A DNA stretch of 64,000 nt from Cervus elaphus (GCF_910594005.1 NC_057835.1:45036001-45100000); one strand, 5' to 3'. Positions 45,445 through 57,547 are shown, counted from the stretch's first letter. The notes: generated by a model from the letters alone, not told the origin. A program made the numbers and translations.

Positions 45445-46350
45445 TAAGGAAAAGGATTGACTATAGCTTCAGATTTTATCCAGATTCTGACCAGTTGTTA
45501 CTTATCTTACTGCCATCTCTACTAGAATTGTCCTTTCATGCAGCGCATGAGGTTTTCACGGCAAGTATACTGGGGTGGTTTGCCATTCTCTCCTCCAGGG
45601 GATCACGTTTTGTCAGAACTCTCCACTCGACCTGTCCATCTTGGGTGGCCATACACACATGGCTCATGGCTTCATTAATTTACACAAGCCCCTTCGCCAC
45701 AACAAGGCAGTGATCTGTGACGGGCATGAACTGAGGCAAACTTCGGGAGATGGTGAGGGGCAGGGAGGCCTGGCATGCTACAGTCCATGGGGTTGCAAAA
45801 AGTTGGACATGACTGAGCAAGTGAACAGCAACAACTACTGGAATTACGGCAGTAATATTCTAACCAGTCTCTGCTTTCACAAGTGCCATTCCGTGTCTGT
45901 TCTCAGCCACTGACTAAATTTAAGTTAGATCTAATTACTCCTCTTCTCTTAAACCCTCCATTGCCTTCCCATCTCACTCTGAATAAAAATCAAATTCCTA
46001 TTAATGCAGTTTGCTACAAAGTTCAAGAAAACCCTCCCCTTTTACTATTGTCACTATCTTTCCCCTTCCCTATTCCATTCCTAGTATCTATCTGATCATG
46101 TGACTGTATCCTTTTCTACGATCTCTTTTTCTCACTTTTCTGCTCCAGCCACTCTTCCTCCTGCTTTTTCTCAAATTTGCCAGACACAGTCCCACTTTTA
46201 AGTGTTTGCATTTGCTGTCCTGTGTATCTGGGATTCTGTTCCCTTAAAGAGTCTTAGCGTCTCCCATGATTCATTCAAATATTTGATTCAATGTCACCTT
46301 CACAATGAAACTTTCTCTAAGCATTGTATTTAAAAATTCAATGACTCAGT
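45445..46350 (+). mobile_element. L2 LINE split by a BovB chimera
   Basis: 45445-45529 (atccagattctgaccagttg) and 45835-46350 (ggaattacggcagtaatattc, then aaaccctccattgccttccc, then gctccagccactcttcctcc) are consecutive L2 blocks. Confidence 0.82.
45530..45834. mobile_element. 305-bp chimeric BovB insertion (inverted 5' part + 3' end)
   Basis: 45530 to about 45722 is minus-strand BovB 5' leader (gtggtttgccattctctcc, then cacgttttgtcagaactc). About 45728-45834 is plus-strand BovB 3' end (gaggcaaacttcgggagatgg to gaacagcaacaac). Flanked by ctactagaatt (45519-45529) and ctactggaatt (45835-45845), so the two parts arrived as one unit. It may be a twin-primed BovB or a member of a BovB-derived SINE-like family. 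Confidence 0.9.
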
Positions 46351-46374
46351 GACAGGCAAACTTTTTAGGTGGTT

Positions 46375-46845
46375 CCCCTGATCTCTAACTCCTGTTATTC
46401 ACAATCTTGTACTATACCTTCCCTTTGAGTGTGGAAGAGACCTGTGACTTGCTTTTTACCTATAGACTATGGAAAATGTAACAGGATATCACTGACATTA
46501 TTATGTTAATAATCTATGATTCTGTCTTGATAGCTGACTTATTTTAGAATCACAGTTTCCATTATTGACTTTGAAGACACAAACTGTCATGAATTTTTAC
46601 AACACACAGTGCAATTAGTAGCATGAGTGAGCTTGGAAGCAGGTTCTTCCCCATTTGAGTCTCCACATGAGAATGGAGATTTGGTGTGGACACTGAATTG
46701 CAATCTTGTGAGACAGAAGCAGAGATATTAATTAAGCCATGCCTGGAATCCTGACTTATCAAAACAATAACATCATAAATGTTTTAAGCCACTGTTTTTG
46801 GTAGTATGTTACACAGCATAGAAAATACCAACTTTCAAGCATTCT
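46375..46845 (+). mobile_element. MLT1-type MaLR LTR (old)
   Basis: ctttgagtgtggaagagacctg, then acctatagactatggaaa, then ttttaagccactgtttttgg and gttacacagcatagaaa. These are internal and terminal MLT1 signatures, diverged. Confidence 0.72.
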
Positions 46846-46895
46846 AGAAGCCTCATATTCCCATGTCCTGTTACATTTTTTTTCTCTATGTACTT

Positions 46896-48224
46896 CAGTT
46901 TAGTTCAGTTGCTCAGTCATGTCTGACTCTTTGCGACACCATGGACGTCAGCACACCAGACCTCCCTGTCCCTCACCAACTCTTGGGGCTTACTCAAACT
47001 CATGTTCATCGAGTTGGTGATGCCATCCAACCATCTCATCCTCTGTCGTCCCCTTCTCCTCCTGCCTTCAATCTTGCCCAGCATCAGGGTCTTTTCAAAT
47101 GAGTTAGTTCTTTGCATCAGGTGGCCAAAGTATTGGAGTTTCAACTTCAGCATCAATCCTTCCAAAGAATATTCAAGACTGATTTCCTTTAGGATAAACT
47201 GGTTGGATCTCCTTGCAGTCCAAAATACTCTCAAGAAATTTCTCCAACACCACAGTTCAAAAGCATCAATTCTTTGGCACTCAGCTTTCTTTATAGTCCA
47301 ACTCTCATATCCATACATGACTACTGGAAAAACCATAGCTTTAACTAGATGAACCTTTCTTGGTAAAGCATTGTCTCTGTTTTTAATACACTGTCTAGGT
47401 TGGTCATAACTTTTCCTCCAAGGAGCAAGCATCTTTTAATTTCATGGCTGCAATCACCATCTGCAGTGATTTTGGAGCCCCCCAAAATAATATCTCTCAC
47501 TGTTTCCATTGTTTCCCCATCTATCTGGCATGAAGTGATGGGACTGGGTGCAATGATCTTAGTTTTCTGAATGTTGAGCTTTAAGCCAACTTTTTCACTC
47601 TCCTCTTTTGCTTTCATCAGGAAGCTCTTTAATTCTTCGCTTTCTACCACAAGGGTGGTGTCATCTGTGTATCTGAGGTTATTGATATATCTCCCAGCAA
47701 TCTTGATTCCAGTTTGTGCTTCATCCAGCCCAGTATTTTACATGATGTACTCTGCATGTAAGTTAAATAAGCAGGGTGAAAATATATAACCCTGATGTAC
47801 TCCTTGCCCGATTTGGAGCCAGTCTGTTGTTCCATGTCCAGTTCTGACTGTTGCTTCTTGACCTGCATACAGATTTCTCAAGAGGCAGGTCAGGTGGTCT
47901 GGTAGTCCCATCTCTTTAAGAATTTTCCACAGTTTGTTGTGATCCACACAGTCAAAGGCTTTGGCGTAGTCAGTAAAGCAGAAGTAGATGTTTTTCTGGA
48001 GTTTTCTTGCTTTTTCAATGATCCAACAGATGTTGGCAATTTGATTTCTGGTTCCTCTGCCTTTTCTAAATCCAGCTTGAACATCTGGAAGTTCATAGTT
48101 CACATACTGTTGAAGCCTTGCTTGGAGAATTTTGAGCATTACTTTGCTAGCATGTGAGATGAGTTCAATTGTGGGGTAGTTGCGCATTCTTTGGCCTTGC
48201 CTTTTTTGGGGATTGGAATGAAAA
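46896..48224 (-). mobile_element. BovB LINE, RT to 3' end, with TSD
   Basis: 1.33 kb 5'-truncated BovB. The 149-aa minus frame 47738-48187 spans RT fingers/palm with motif A as YAKAFDCVD. The catalytic box at 47660-47671 reads YTDD. The C-terminal frame is 46917-47432. TSDs are ctctatgtactt (46884-46895) and ctctatatactt (48225-48236), 11 of 12. Frameshifts separate the frames; no endonuclease is present. Confidence 0.96.
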
Positions 48225-48236
48225 CTCTATATACTT

Positions 48237-50152
48237 ACCACATTTTTATAGTCTACACATTTCATTTTTATTTTATACCAAATGCATGGCTTGAATGAGC
48301 TTTTAGTTTATAATTCTGACATCATGAAAATAACAGCTTGCATCTCTGCTTGAAATAAAATCCATACAAACTATTTTAGGAACTATAAGGAAGACTGTAG
48401 TAATAAGAATTGTTATATACACAGACTGGAATAAATGGCACAAATTTATGGAATCTCCTTCCCTAGCATATTTTGAAATTGGGGATAAGTAGATTTTCAT
48501 GTCTCTGGGACAATATGATTATAGCTCTATTGGAAGCCATGGCTATTAAAATGTTGCAAAGTTCATTCCATCTTTATGATATTGTGATTAGAGATTGAGT
48601 AAAAGAAATGTGGTAGTCTTCTTCACTGAAATGGCAAAACACTTCTGCTTTTGCCTGGAAGGATTTAAAACCTTTATGTTCTTTGATTATTTGAGCAAAG
48701 TTACTAGACCAGTCAGAGATCACTCTGTTTTTATTGTTACCCACAGAAAAGAAAAATATAAGTGTCACATGCAAAGATATTCATAAATATTAATATTTCC
48801 ATGTCAAGAAGCATCCATAGTTCTGTTTTTCTCCCAATATGCTATTTATCCCATTTATCATTGTGTACTGTGTTGCATTATCAGATGAAGCTTTGTTGTT
48901 GTTTTTATTGTTGTTTTTGTTTTTATTTAAATCAAATAAAGGGTCATTAGAAAGGAGTAGAAGGAGCCTGATAGCAAAAATAAAGTGTAAATTAAAAAAT
49001 ATTTTATTGGTTTTTCCACAAGTTATTGGTACATACTTATTTATCTTTTGTGATTCAATAAAACATTTGTTGAACATAATCCATAGAGCAGTCGGTGTGT
49101 TAGTAGATAGAGACTGAATCATAGTCCTAGAGAGCCTCATGATAAGTGAGGAGGCAGAGTAACAACTGGGTCCCTCCAAGGGACCAGAAGAAATTGCTCT
49201 GCCTTTCATTGTGAAGGTTGCTGCAGATCCAAATGGATCTAAGTGAGAGACACCATTGCTTCAGTTCTTCATATGTAATCCCTGAGAAACTTTGTATTTT
49301 TACAATGGTCTGGAAAGGTTGGATTAAAGTATTGAGGAATGAGGGACAAACTTGTTTTACCTCCAGATTGAAAACATGTTTTGAAGCAGCTCCCTAATAA
49401 CAATGTTGAATGTTGTAATACACTGAGATGCTATATGGGTGATATGTCCTAGACTTTTAGTACTGGTTAGAACAATAGTTTTTTCCCTAGTTTAAAATAA
49501 ATTTATTTTTTCTCTACAGTAAATCAGCCTGAAACATACAGCCATGTATAAGCATATCAAGCTGTTTCCTAAAAGTAAATAAATGTGTTGATGTCATCAG
49601 GGGAAATATCTTTGAATTAATTCAAAAAGTCTCCAAAGATATTAATCACAAACCATTGAAATGCACTTGATGAATTTCATATGAGAAATTAGAAGCACCT
49701 TAGAAGCAATTTCATATACACAAATATCCTCCACAAGTTCCCTTTCTAATTTGGAAAAGGTTAAGTATTTAGTATTGTTTGTACACCCCAGTAGCTACAA
49801 AATTCAATTTGTTCCAAATGCTCTGTGAGTTTCTACCTGAAAGCATTCATTTAACAGCACTTATTTTTTTTTTTTTTTTTCCTGTCAAATCGCTACTTCT
49901 ATCATGGAAGACAAAAAGCATTTCCATTTCAACAGTTTGTCAGCTTTATTAATGTTGGGCAAAATTGATGTTATGAAAATGAAACAGATCTATAGTTTTG
50001 GGGCAAAATTATAACATGAAAATTATAACAGCACTTATTTTTAAAATACTGAATACATGCTAAGTTTCAAAAACTATGCAAACTTCCTGGAAACAAGGAT
50101 TAGAAAAAGCAGACTTGTTTCTAAAAATTAAGAAATCTAAAAGGAGGCTGCT
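48237..50152. other. 1.9 kb without gene
   Basis: AT-rich. Includes a (TTG/TTTTG) simple run at 48891-48930, a possible reversed L2 3' end at 49050-49170 (attcaataaaacatttgttg) and a poly-T run near 49864-49880. The 139-aa minus frame (48790-49209) crosses the simple repeat and has no domain. Confidence 0.4.
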
Positions 50153-50503
50153 ATAGACTGAATGCTTCTGTCCCTCCACATTCCATGTTGAAAATATCCA
50201 GTGTGATTAAGTACTCCGAGATAGGTCCTTTGGGAGGTGATTAGATTGTGAGAGCAGAGCCCTCATGAATGGAATTGTTGTCCTTATAAAAGAGGCTCCA
50301 GAGAGTTCTCCCACCCCTTCTGCCACTTGAGTACACAGCTAGAAGACAGCTATCTATGAACTAGATTCTTAATAGACATTGGATCTGCCAAAACCTTGAC
50401 ATTGGGCTTTCGGTCTCCAGAACCATGAGAAATAACTTTGTTGTTCATAAGCCACCCATCTAAGGTATTTTGTTATAGGAATCTGAATGGATAGAGACAG
50501 ATA
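50153..50503 (+). mobile_element. MST-type MaLR solo LTR
   Basis: Near-complete: gctatagactgaatgcttctg, then ggtcctttgggaggtgatta, then cctcatgaatggaattg, then ccttataaaagaggctcc (TATA-like), then gagaaataactttgttg, then ggtattttgttatagg. No internal region; a solo LTR from an ancient insertion. Confidence 0.9.
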
Positions 50504-51024
50504 GGTTTTCATGCACTGAAGTAATTGTTATACAGATAAATTTAGGGTATTTTGATCACTGAAAGAAGAAGCCTTTAGACCAGAATAAACATATATCTTA
50601 ACTGCTGGATACAAACCCAACATATTTTTTAATAACTACCTTTTCTTTCTTAAAAGTGTCCTAGTTTGGATAATAACTTACAAGATCACATACCTAAAAT
50701 AAAAAGGAGAAAGTTTTTTGGGGCACAGGAAGGATTTAAAGAAGGCTACCATGAATCATTCACATTTAAGAAATGCAAATATCTTAATGTGGTGGAGTGT
50801 TGAAATGTGATTTGGGTCACAGGCTCCTCTGAGACAAGAAACAACAGAATTATGCAGAAGATAGATGATGAATACTGTTATATACCTTACTAAGATGTTT
50901 GGCCTTTTGAAAGAAAACAATCTTGAATTTAATGAAAGTTTTTGAAAGCAAAAACTTCCAAAGACCAGATATACATTTTTTTTTTAAAACCACTGTGACA
51001 GCAATGTGACTGTCGGTATAACGC
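50504..51024. other. No gene seen
   Basis: The 87-aa minus frame at 50850-51113 overlaps an L1 scrap and is not supported as a gene. Confidence 0.4.
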
Positions 51025-51115
51025 AACAACCTAAATGGGAGGAGAATTTGAAAGAGAGTGGGTGCATGTATATGTATCGCTGAATCACTTTGCTGCCCAC
51101 CTGAAACTATCACTT
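51025..51115 (+). mobile_element. Artiodactyl L1 3' end scrap
   Basis: aacctaaatgggaggagaat, then gtatatgtatcgctgaatc, then cccacctgaaactatcac, matching the artiodactyl L1 3' UTR terminus. Confidence 0.82.
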
Positions 51116-51329
51116 TGAGTTATTCATATGTTCCAAGTATTGAATCTATCATCATATAATACCAAAAAATTTATATTCACCAATACCAGAACTGATCTCA
51201 TCATAAAACCTTTCATTATCTTGGGACTGACAGGGTCATAGGGCACATCTACATTTATCAAAATTCCAATTTTTCACAATAAATTTCAAACTTTATTATT
51301 ATCAGAAAAATAATTGCATGCAAAATCTC

Positions 51330-51520
51330 TTTAGTCATGTCTGACTGTGACCCTATGGACTGTAACCCACAAGGATCCTCTGTCCGTGTGGTTCTTCAAG
51401 CAAGAGTACTGGAGTGGTTTGCCATTTCCTCCTCAAGGGGATCTTATGACCCAGGGTCAAACCCGTGTCTCTTATGTCTCCTGCATAGACAGGTGGGTTC
51501 TTTACCACTAGCACCACCAA
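51330..51520 (-). mobile_element. Bov-tA SINE
   Basis: Reversed, decayed copy from ctttagtcatgtctgactg to ctttaccactagcaccacc. Confidence 0.9.
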
Positions 51521-51949
51521 ATTAAAAAATTAAAATGCACTGTGACAGCAATACAGAGCATGAATCACAGACTAAACACATGGACGTCCATTAAGAGTCT
51601 GTTTCAATAGTTCAATCAAGAAATAAGTCTCTTATCTATGGAAGTGATAGTGGGAAATAGAAGCTGAGGTATAAAAATATGAAATTCTGTAGTACTTGGT
51701 GATTGATTGGATATAATGAGGTAAATGATCAGGAAGAGTAGGAACTATCTCCCTGGTACCTTGCTAAGTCACTGGGTAAATGTTTACTCTGGCAGGGACA
51801 CAGGAAGAATATCAGTTGTATTTACTACTTAGAGGTGGGAGGTTGTGATGGGGGTGGGAAAAGATAATGAGATGATTATGGGGTATATGCTTTTTTTAGC
51901 AGCCTTATAGAACAGAGCTTAACAGGATGGACTTTGAACTAGATTGCAA
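51521..51949. other. No gene seen
   Basis: A weak MIR-like string (gcttaacaggatggactttg) lies near 51918. No gene. Confidence 0.35.
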
Positions 51950-52385
51950 TTTCCTTGTAGAAAAAAGGGCATATGCCTGGAATAGCCAACTCAATATTGA
52001 AAGAGAAGAGCAAAGTTGGAGGACTGATGCTACTTGACTTTGACTTATTATTAAGCTACAGTAACCATGACAATGTAATTAGTGAAAGAATAGACCAATA
52101 GATCAATTGAAAAGACCAAACTACACCCATAGAAACATAATGCAAAGGTGGTACAATGGAACAAAGACATTCTTTTCAACAAATGATGCTGGAACAAATG
52201 GACATCCACATGCAAAAAAAAAAAAGTGAATCTAGACAAGGACATGACATGCTTTACAAAAAGTAATTCAAAATGTACCATAGATCTAAATGTAAAAAGC
52301 AAAATAATAAATACCCTGGCAAATAGCATAGGAGAAAGTATAGATGATCTTTGGTATGGCTTTTTAGATACAACACCAAAGGCAC
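51950..52385 (+). mobile_element. L1 ORF2, part 1
   Basis: gttggaggactgatgctac, then aaagaatagaccaatagatc, then caaatgatgctggaacaa, then ggagaaagtatagatgatc. Interrupted by a Bov-A monomer. Confidence 0.93.
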
Positions 52386-52512
52386 ATGGAGAAGGAAATG
52401 ACAACCCACTCCAATATTCTTGCCTAGAAAAGTCCAGGGACAGAGGAGCCTGGCAGGCTATAGTCCATGGGGTTGCAAAGAGTTGGACACAACTTAGCAA
52501 CTAGACAACAAA
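52386..52512 (+). mobile_element. Bov-A monomer nested in L1
   Basis: Begins exactly at tggagaaggaaatg, the canonical Bov-A start. It ends caactagacaac with a (caaaaa) tail. Confidence 0.93.
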
Positions 52513-52620
52513 AACAACAATCAAAGTCAAAATCAATTAAAGAAGTACTTGATATGCTGGACTTAATTAAAATTAAAAACTTCTGCCCTGTAAAAGACAA
52601 CAGCTAAACATGTTCTGAAA
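52513..52620 (+). mobile_element. L1 ORF2, part 2
   Basis: gatatgctggacttaatt, then aaaattaaaaacttctgccc, then gtaaaagacaacagc: L1 resuming after the Bov-A. Confidence 0.88.
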
Positions 52621-52865
52621 TCCAGAAAAGCTCAGCATAAACCACAAAATGACAAACTATCATCTTTCTGTATTATGTGTACCTACTAGAGAATAAATGA
52701 ATGTGTACATTCTACATGATGCACATGTACATCACTCCAGGTTTATCAACTCTCCATGAAATCATACCATGTTGTTCAATACTTCCTCATATCTATTGAA
52801 TTTTAAGAACTTTCCCTAACTCTAGAGTTACCTTACAATTTATAGCTCTTTACCTTATACCTCAA

Positions 52866-53048
52866 AGTTTGTTAGTCACTCAGCTGTGTCCAACTCTTTG
52901 AGACCCCATGGACTGGAGACCCCAGGCTCCTTTGTCCATGGGATTTTCCAGGCAAGAATACTGGAGTGGGTAGCCATTCCCTTCTCCAGGGGAGGTTTTC
53001 AATCCAGAGATCCAACCCAGGTCTCCCTCACTGCAGGCAGATTCATGA
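52866..53048 (-). mobile_element. Bov-tA SINE, head truncated
   Basis: gttagtcactcagctgtgtcc to cactgcaggcagattcatg. Most of the tRNA-like head is missing. Confidence 0.92.
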
Positions 53049-53784
53049 CTTCCATATATTTTTCATATCTTCTCTGCCATGCAAATCTGGATAACATATT
53101 CTATCCACAGGAAGTACTAGTGGAAACACCAGGGTATGCAATATGGACTATCTTGGGTTCTTTAAATTACGTATGTGGTGTGTTGAAAAAGCTATACTTC
53201 TGACAATTAAACATGAGTGCCCACTTCCCATATTCATGCTAGAATTCCAGATTTATGTAAGAGTCTTTCAGTCTCAAATCAAACTGGCTTTCAGATAAGC
53301 ATTGTATCTAGTCCAGATGCCCCAAAAGAGAGATATACCGGGGGTAAGAGGTGATATTGGATCTCCACAAACAAAATATGTTAAGAGGAAATAATATTGA
53401 GTCTCATCTGCTCTGAAGCCATGGTCTTTGCAAACATAGGAGGTACCTCCCTAGGAAGTCTGTACAATAGAACCTGAGTCCCATTTTAAAAGGTAGCATT
53501 AGAAACCAGCATAAATGGAAATTCATGGACCCAAGTCATAATAATTTGACTTAAAACAATAATCAATTGAAGTGGGCTGCAAATGTTACAAAATAATTTT
53601 AAAAACATAATTTAACAATGATATCTATAAAAGAAAAGCCATAAAATTTCATATTTTAGCATGTGGAGCAGATATTAAAACACTTTTGTTTATAAATTGA
53701 TAACTAGAGGGGGAAAAGTAAGCATTTATCTTCCATTCATGTGAAACTCTGAGGTAACAAATAGTTCCAGTTAATCAGAAAAGC
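53049..53784. other. No gene seen
   Basis: No gene, notable ORF or repeat family is recognised. Confidence 0.4.
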
Positions 53785-53875
53785 TACAAGAAAGAAAGGA
53801 AGTAAAAAAGGGAAGGGAAGGAGGGAAGAAAAAAGGAAGGGAAGGAAGAAAGAGGGGGTAAGGGGGGGGGAGTAA
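53785..53875. repeat. Purine-rich (GGAA)n tract
   Basis: About 90 bp almost wholly of G and A on the plus strand, ending in a G run. It could form non-B DNA and is prone to slippage. Confidence 0.93.
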
Positions 53876-53969
53876 ATATAATAACAGAAAGAATGATAGA
53901 AAAACAAGATCATCATTCTCTAACATCCAAAGAAATAGATTTACCTAAGAATTACCAACTGCTATTAAA

Positions 53970-54060
53970 AAAAAAATCAGGTGGAGGGATAAATTGGGAG
54001 TTTAGGATTGATATGTACACACTGCTATATTTAAAATAGATGATCAAGAAGGATCTACTG
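53970..54060 (+). mobile_element. Artiodactyl L1 3' UTR scrap
   Basis: ggtggagggataaattggg, then tgatatgtacacactgc, then aaaatagatgatcaagaagg. Truncated before the terminus. Confidence 0.82.
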
Positions 54061-54249
54061 TAAATAAAAACATAAAATCAGGGGGTATGGTTGAAATGGA
54101 GTCAGATATTTGTTCAATTCAACTACAGCTACCCCATGAATTACTTTCCACACTCAAGGAAAAAACCATAACTATGAAATGGAGGGATTAGACTGTCATC
54201 ACCCTTATCCTGGGTCAACCAATTCACCAGAGCAGTGAATAAGTGATAG
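54061..54249. other. No gene seen
   Basis: Short unclassified spacer between an L1 scrap and a SINE. Confidence 0.4.
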
Positions 54250-54455
54250 TGGCTCAGTTTGCTCAGGTCCAACTGTTTGCAACCCCATGGACCATAGCCT
54301 GCCAGGCTCCTCTGTCCATGGAAGTCTCCGGGCAAGGATACTGGAGTCTGTTGCCATTTCCTTCTCCAGGGGGTCTTCCCGACTCAGGGATCAAATATGG
54401 GTCTCCTGCACTGCAGGCAGATTCTTTACCATCTGAACCACCAATGAAGCCTACT
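54250..54455 (-). mobile_element. Bov-tA SINE
   Basis: Full-length reversed copy from gctcagtttgctcaggtcc to gaaccaccaatgaagcc. Confidence 0.94.
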
Positions 54456-54740
54456 ATTAAGAGATTTTCTCAGTAAAAAGACAGGTCAACTTAAAGAGTA
54501 TCAGCAGATACATGTTTGACTTTATGAGGTGTCTCCTGATATGGTGTAATACACAATGCCCAACAATACTAGTCTTCTAGCTGAAGTCGAGTTTGTATCT
54601 ATCATGTCTTTAGGCTTAAGTCTGCATTTTTCAACCCATAGGAAATACAGGGATAGAAGAATTAACATGAAGGGGTAGAAGAATAAATCACAGGGATAGA
54701 AGATAGCTAAACGTGAATGTGAGAGAGCAGCTCAACCTGA

Positions 54741-54952
54741 AATGCTGTTCAGTATCTTCTAGCCTCATGTGGTGGCTATTTACATTGCAATTTAAATTAA
54801 ATTTAAATCTAAAAATAAATTACAAATTCAATTGCTCAGTCATTCTAGCCACATTTGGCTCTAGAGCCACAAGTGGTAAGTGTCTATCTTATTGTCTAGC
54901 AGGAATATGGAACATTTCCATCAAGGCAGAAAATTCTGTAGGACAGTTCTGA
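54741..54952. mobile_element. hAT-Charlie-like MER (non-autonomous DNA transposon)
   Basis: gctgttcagtatcttctagcc at the left end and aggacagttctg at the right are imperfect inverted termini. The interior has the AT-rich aatttaaattaaatttaaat core and tagccacatttggct. About 210 bp, as expected for this kind of MER. Exact family not assigned. Confidence 0.72.
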
Positions 54953-56224
54953 AAAAGACAAACCCATAAGTTAAGATTTTCCATGACTAGATCTATCCAA
55001 CACACCAGTGCCCTGGGAAAAAAGATACACTTTACTAGAATATAAAACCTCAAGGGACATATGAGAAGCAGATTGCATCTGGTTTGAGCAGCTTAAAAAA
55101 AACATTTTGGAGCTATCCAGAGAAATTTGAGTATGGACTAGGTATTAGAAAAGTGAAAAATTAATCATGTTGAAAGGTAAATAAAATGCTACTAGTGGTT
55201 ATTTCAGGTTTGTGAGAGTATAGTGTCTTTTTTGCTGTTGTTTATGCCTATTTTTTAAGTTTGTATAATGCACATATGACTTTTGAGATAATAAAGGTTA
55301 TTTTAATGTTCTTAAAGATGACATTGCTTACCGCCAAGAAAAAATTTCAAAGGCTCTTCTTGACCTAGATTTACCCTTGCTTACATCCCTTGTGGTAAAG
55401 GAGAGGAACCCTCTGGGAAGGTTCCAGGCAATCAAAGTCTATGGAAATGGGAGGATGCAAAAAAATTAGAATTTAGTAATAAAATGAAGAGCTTTCAAAG
55501 TGAATATTAGAAAACAAAGCATTATGGGCAGTTACCAAAACAAGCAAAGACTAAAAGCACGTAGTCAAAATCGAGCAAACAGAAATGACCGTCATTAAGG
55601 TAGTTCTAGAAAAATATTGAGAAGAGACGTTTTCCACTTTGTTATTCCTTTTGCTAGGATATTATTAACCACATCGAGTCATGTCCAATTCAGTGTTCAA
55701 GCCTTTAGATCTTCCTTTTCTTTTAGTTTTGATCTTGACCTCTGAATTTTTCTAAACCCAATTATGTTCTCTAGTGAGAAATGTGTTCATTGATAAGTTT
55801 CTGCTCTTTTCCTTGTTCTAAATAATCTATGCAAGGAATTTTGTTCAGGAAATCTGTCCAAACACTTGCCTTCTTTTTTGCAGTTGCTGCAGCCTCTGTT
55901 TTCTTAATTGTTGTACCTGCCTCAGATATACACATTCAACATGAGTTCTTGTCAAGTCATTTTAGGCAAGCCAGACCCATCAACTCATTCCTAAGATACT
56001 GTCCTTTGAACTCTGTCAATTATGATCAGTTGCAGTGTGGCACACACCTTCAACTGCTAGCTCAAAATCCATTATTTATTTCTTCCTCACTATGATAACT
56101 TTACCATATCCTTTCAAAAGAAGATCAGGCTCATATAAAATACTTCCTCAGACTCCAGTGCATTTTGCAAGGTCCATGTGATCCAGTTTGGTACAAAGCA
56201 AGGTAAGCAGCAGTGTTGAGTTAG
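54953..56224. other. 1.3 kb without gene
   Basis: The 88-aa frame at 55829-56095 starts with a hydrophobic leader-like stretch but has no recognised domain. It is probably chance. Confidence 0.38.
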
Positions 56225-56490
56225 ATTTCCAGAACAGCGTTTTCAAAGACATGCTCTTCAATCTTTTCCCCTTTATCTTTCTTTGAGCCCGGATAGCAGG
56301 TGCAGACACCATCTTTGTAAGCAGGGAGATGAAAGCCAGATACTAAGGATAGTGGTATGGAAAGACAATGGGAGCCTGAGACGTGAAGGACATCCCGTGC
56401 CTGCTGCTGCGGTGTTGTGTTGTCTGCTTTTAGACTCCGCATTACATTTGTCTCATTTACCATTTTTCTTGACATGCAAACAAAGGCAAT
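56225..56490 (+). mobile_element. Possible MLT1-like LTR
   Basis: gatactaaggatagtggtatgg, then gggagcctgagacgtgaagg, then ttttagactccgcattaca resemble the 3' half of an MLT1-class LTR (gagcctgggtccctgatgac type). Divergence is high. Confidence 0.45.
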
Positions 56491-57488
56491 TTTGACTAAT
56501 GCACAGAGGAAGTAAAAAGCATTTCACAGGCTGTTTTCAAATCTGATTATCATCATTAGGTAAACATGGCTTATAGGTAGATTTATAATATTTGATAGTT
56601 CACTTGTGTTTAGTGTAATTTTCAAGATTATCTCATTGAGAGAGTTGGATTTCATGCTTTTAATGTTTACCCTTTTTAGCTAGAAACTCACAGAAATATA
56701 AAAAATAGGTATGTCCTTATTCCTTAGATGGGAAGATAAAATGTGCTGTTCTAATTCAAAAACAAAATTGGAATGCAACCATAGGAAAAAAGACTGAAAT
56801 GACATTTTCCCCCCTAATTATGAACTCAGAGTAAAATCATAAATCCAGTAAAATCAGATTAAATTCTTAATCTAGGAAATATGTCTGAGCCTTTAAAGCC
56901 TAAGATAGCATTCATGTTATCTTCATCAAGCTTGCTAATGCTCACTTAACTGCTGACAATGAAACAATGACTAGCATCCATCCCTTTGTATAAATATATA
57001 TCATATTACATTTTAAAGAGAATTGTCTTCTAGTTTCACTGAATTATTTCCAAATCCAAGACCCAGGAAGGCTGTCAAACTCCTTGAAAGCATTACCTCT
57101 GTGTTCTAGTTTCTGCTATCAATATATAGCAGATGGTATGGTCTTTAAAGAAAATGATTTCAAAAAATCTAAACTTTATGCATTTCTATATCTTTCTATA
57201 TATAAAATGAGAGGTCCATGTTTTCATTTAATTTAATTTGCAACTGACTTGAATTTCTAATTGTTGGTAAGTGGTACCTGAGATAAGTCTCCTATACTGC
57301 ATTGAAGAGTCTCATCCATGCCTCCTGCATCATGCATGCATTGCATAATTTTTTGTTATTGTTGTTTCAAATCTTCTATGGATGTGACCTGACTAGTGTA
57401 TAGAGTCTTCTTTGTACATTTGCTTTAGAGTAATTAAATTTGTATAATTCCACATGTCTCCATCTCCCATGTTGTTCTTAAATCTTCA
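56491..57488. other. About 1 kb without gene
   Basis: AT-rich sequence with no recognised element. Confidence 0.4.
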
Positions 57489-57547
57489 CATCCCTTTGTT
57501 GCTTAGAGTCTCCTCACAACAAGGAGCTTCTAAGCAACAAAAGGATG
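57489..57547. repeat. 59-nt hairpin, 26-bp arms
   Basis: 57489-57514 and 57522-57547 are reverse complements at 23 of 26 positions around a 7-nt loop (cacaaca). Core arm gttgcttag / ctaagcaac. This could be a precursor-like hairpin or a relic of a palindromic MITE. No annotation is recognised. Confidence 0.85.

Noticed and set aside
48790..49209. 139-aa minus-strand frame
   Set aside because: Runs through a simple TTG/TTTTG repeat (Asn/Lys run) and has no recognisable domain.
52051..52500. 149-aa minus frame
   Set aside because: Antisense of L1 ORF2 plus a Bov-A monomer.
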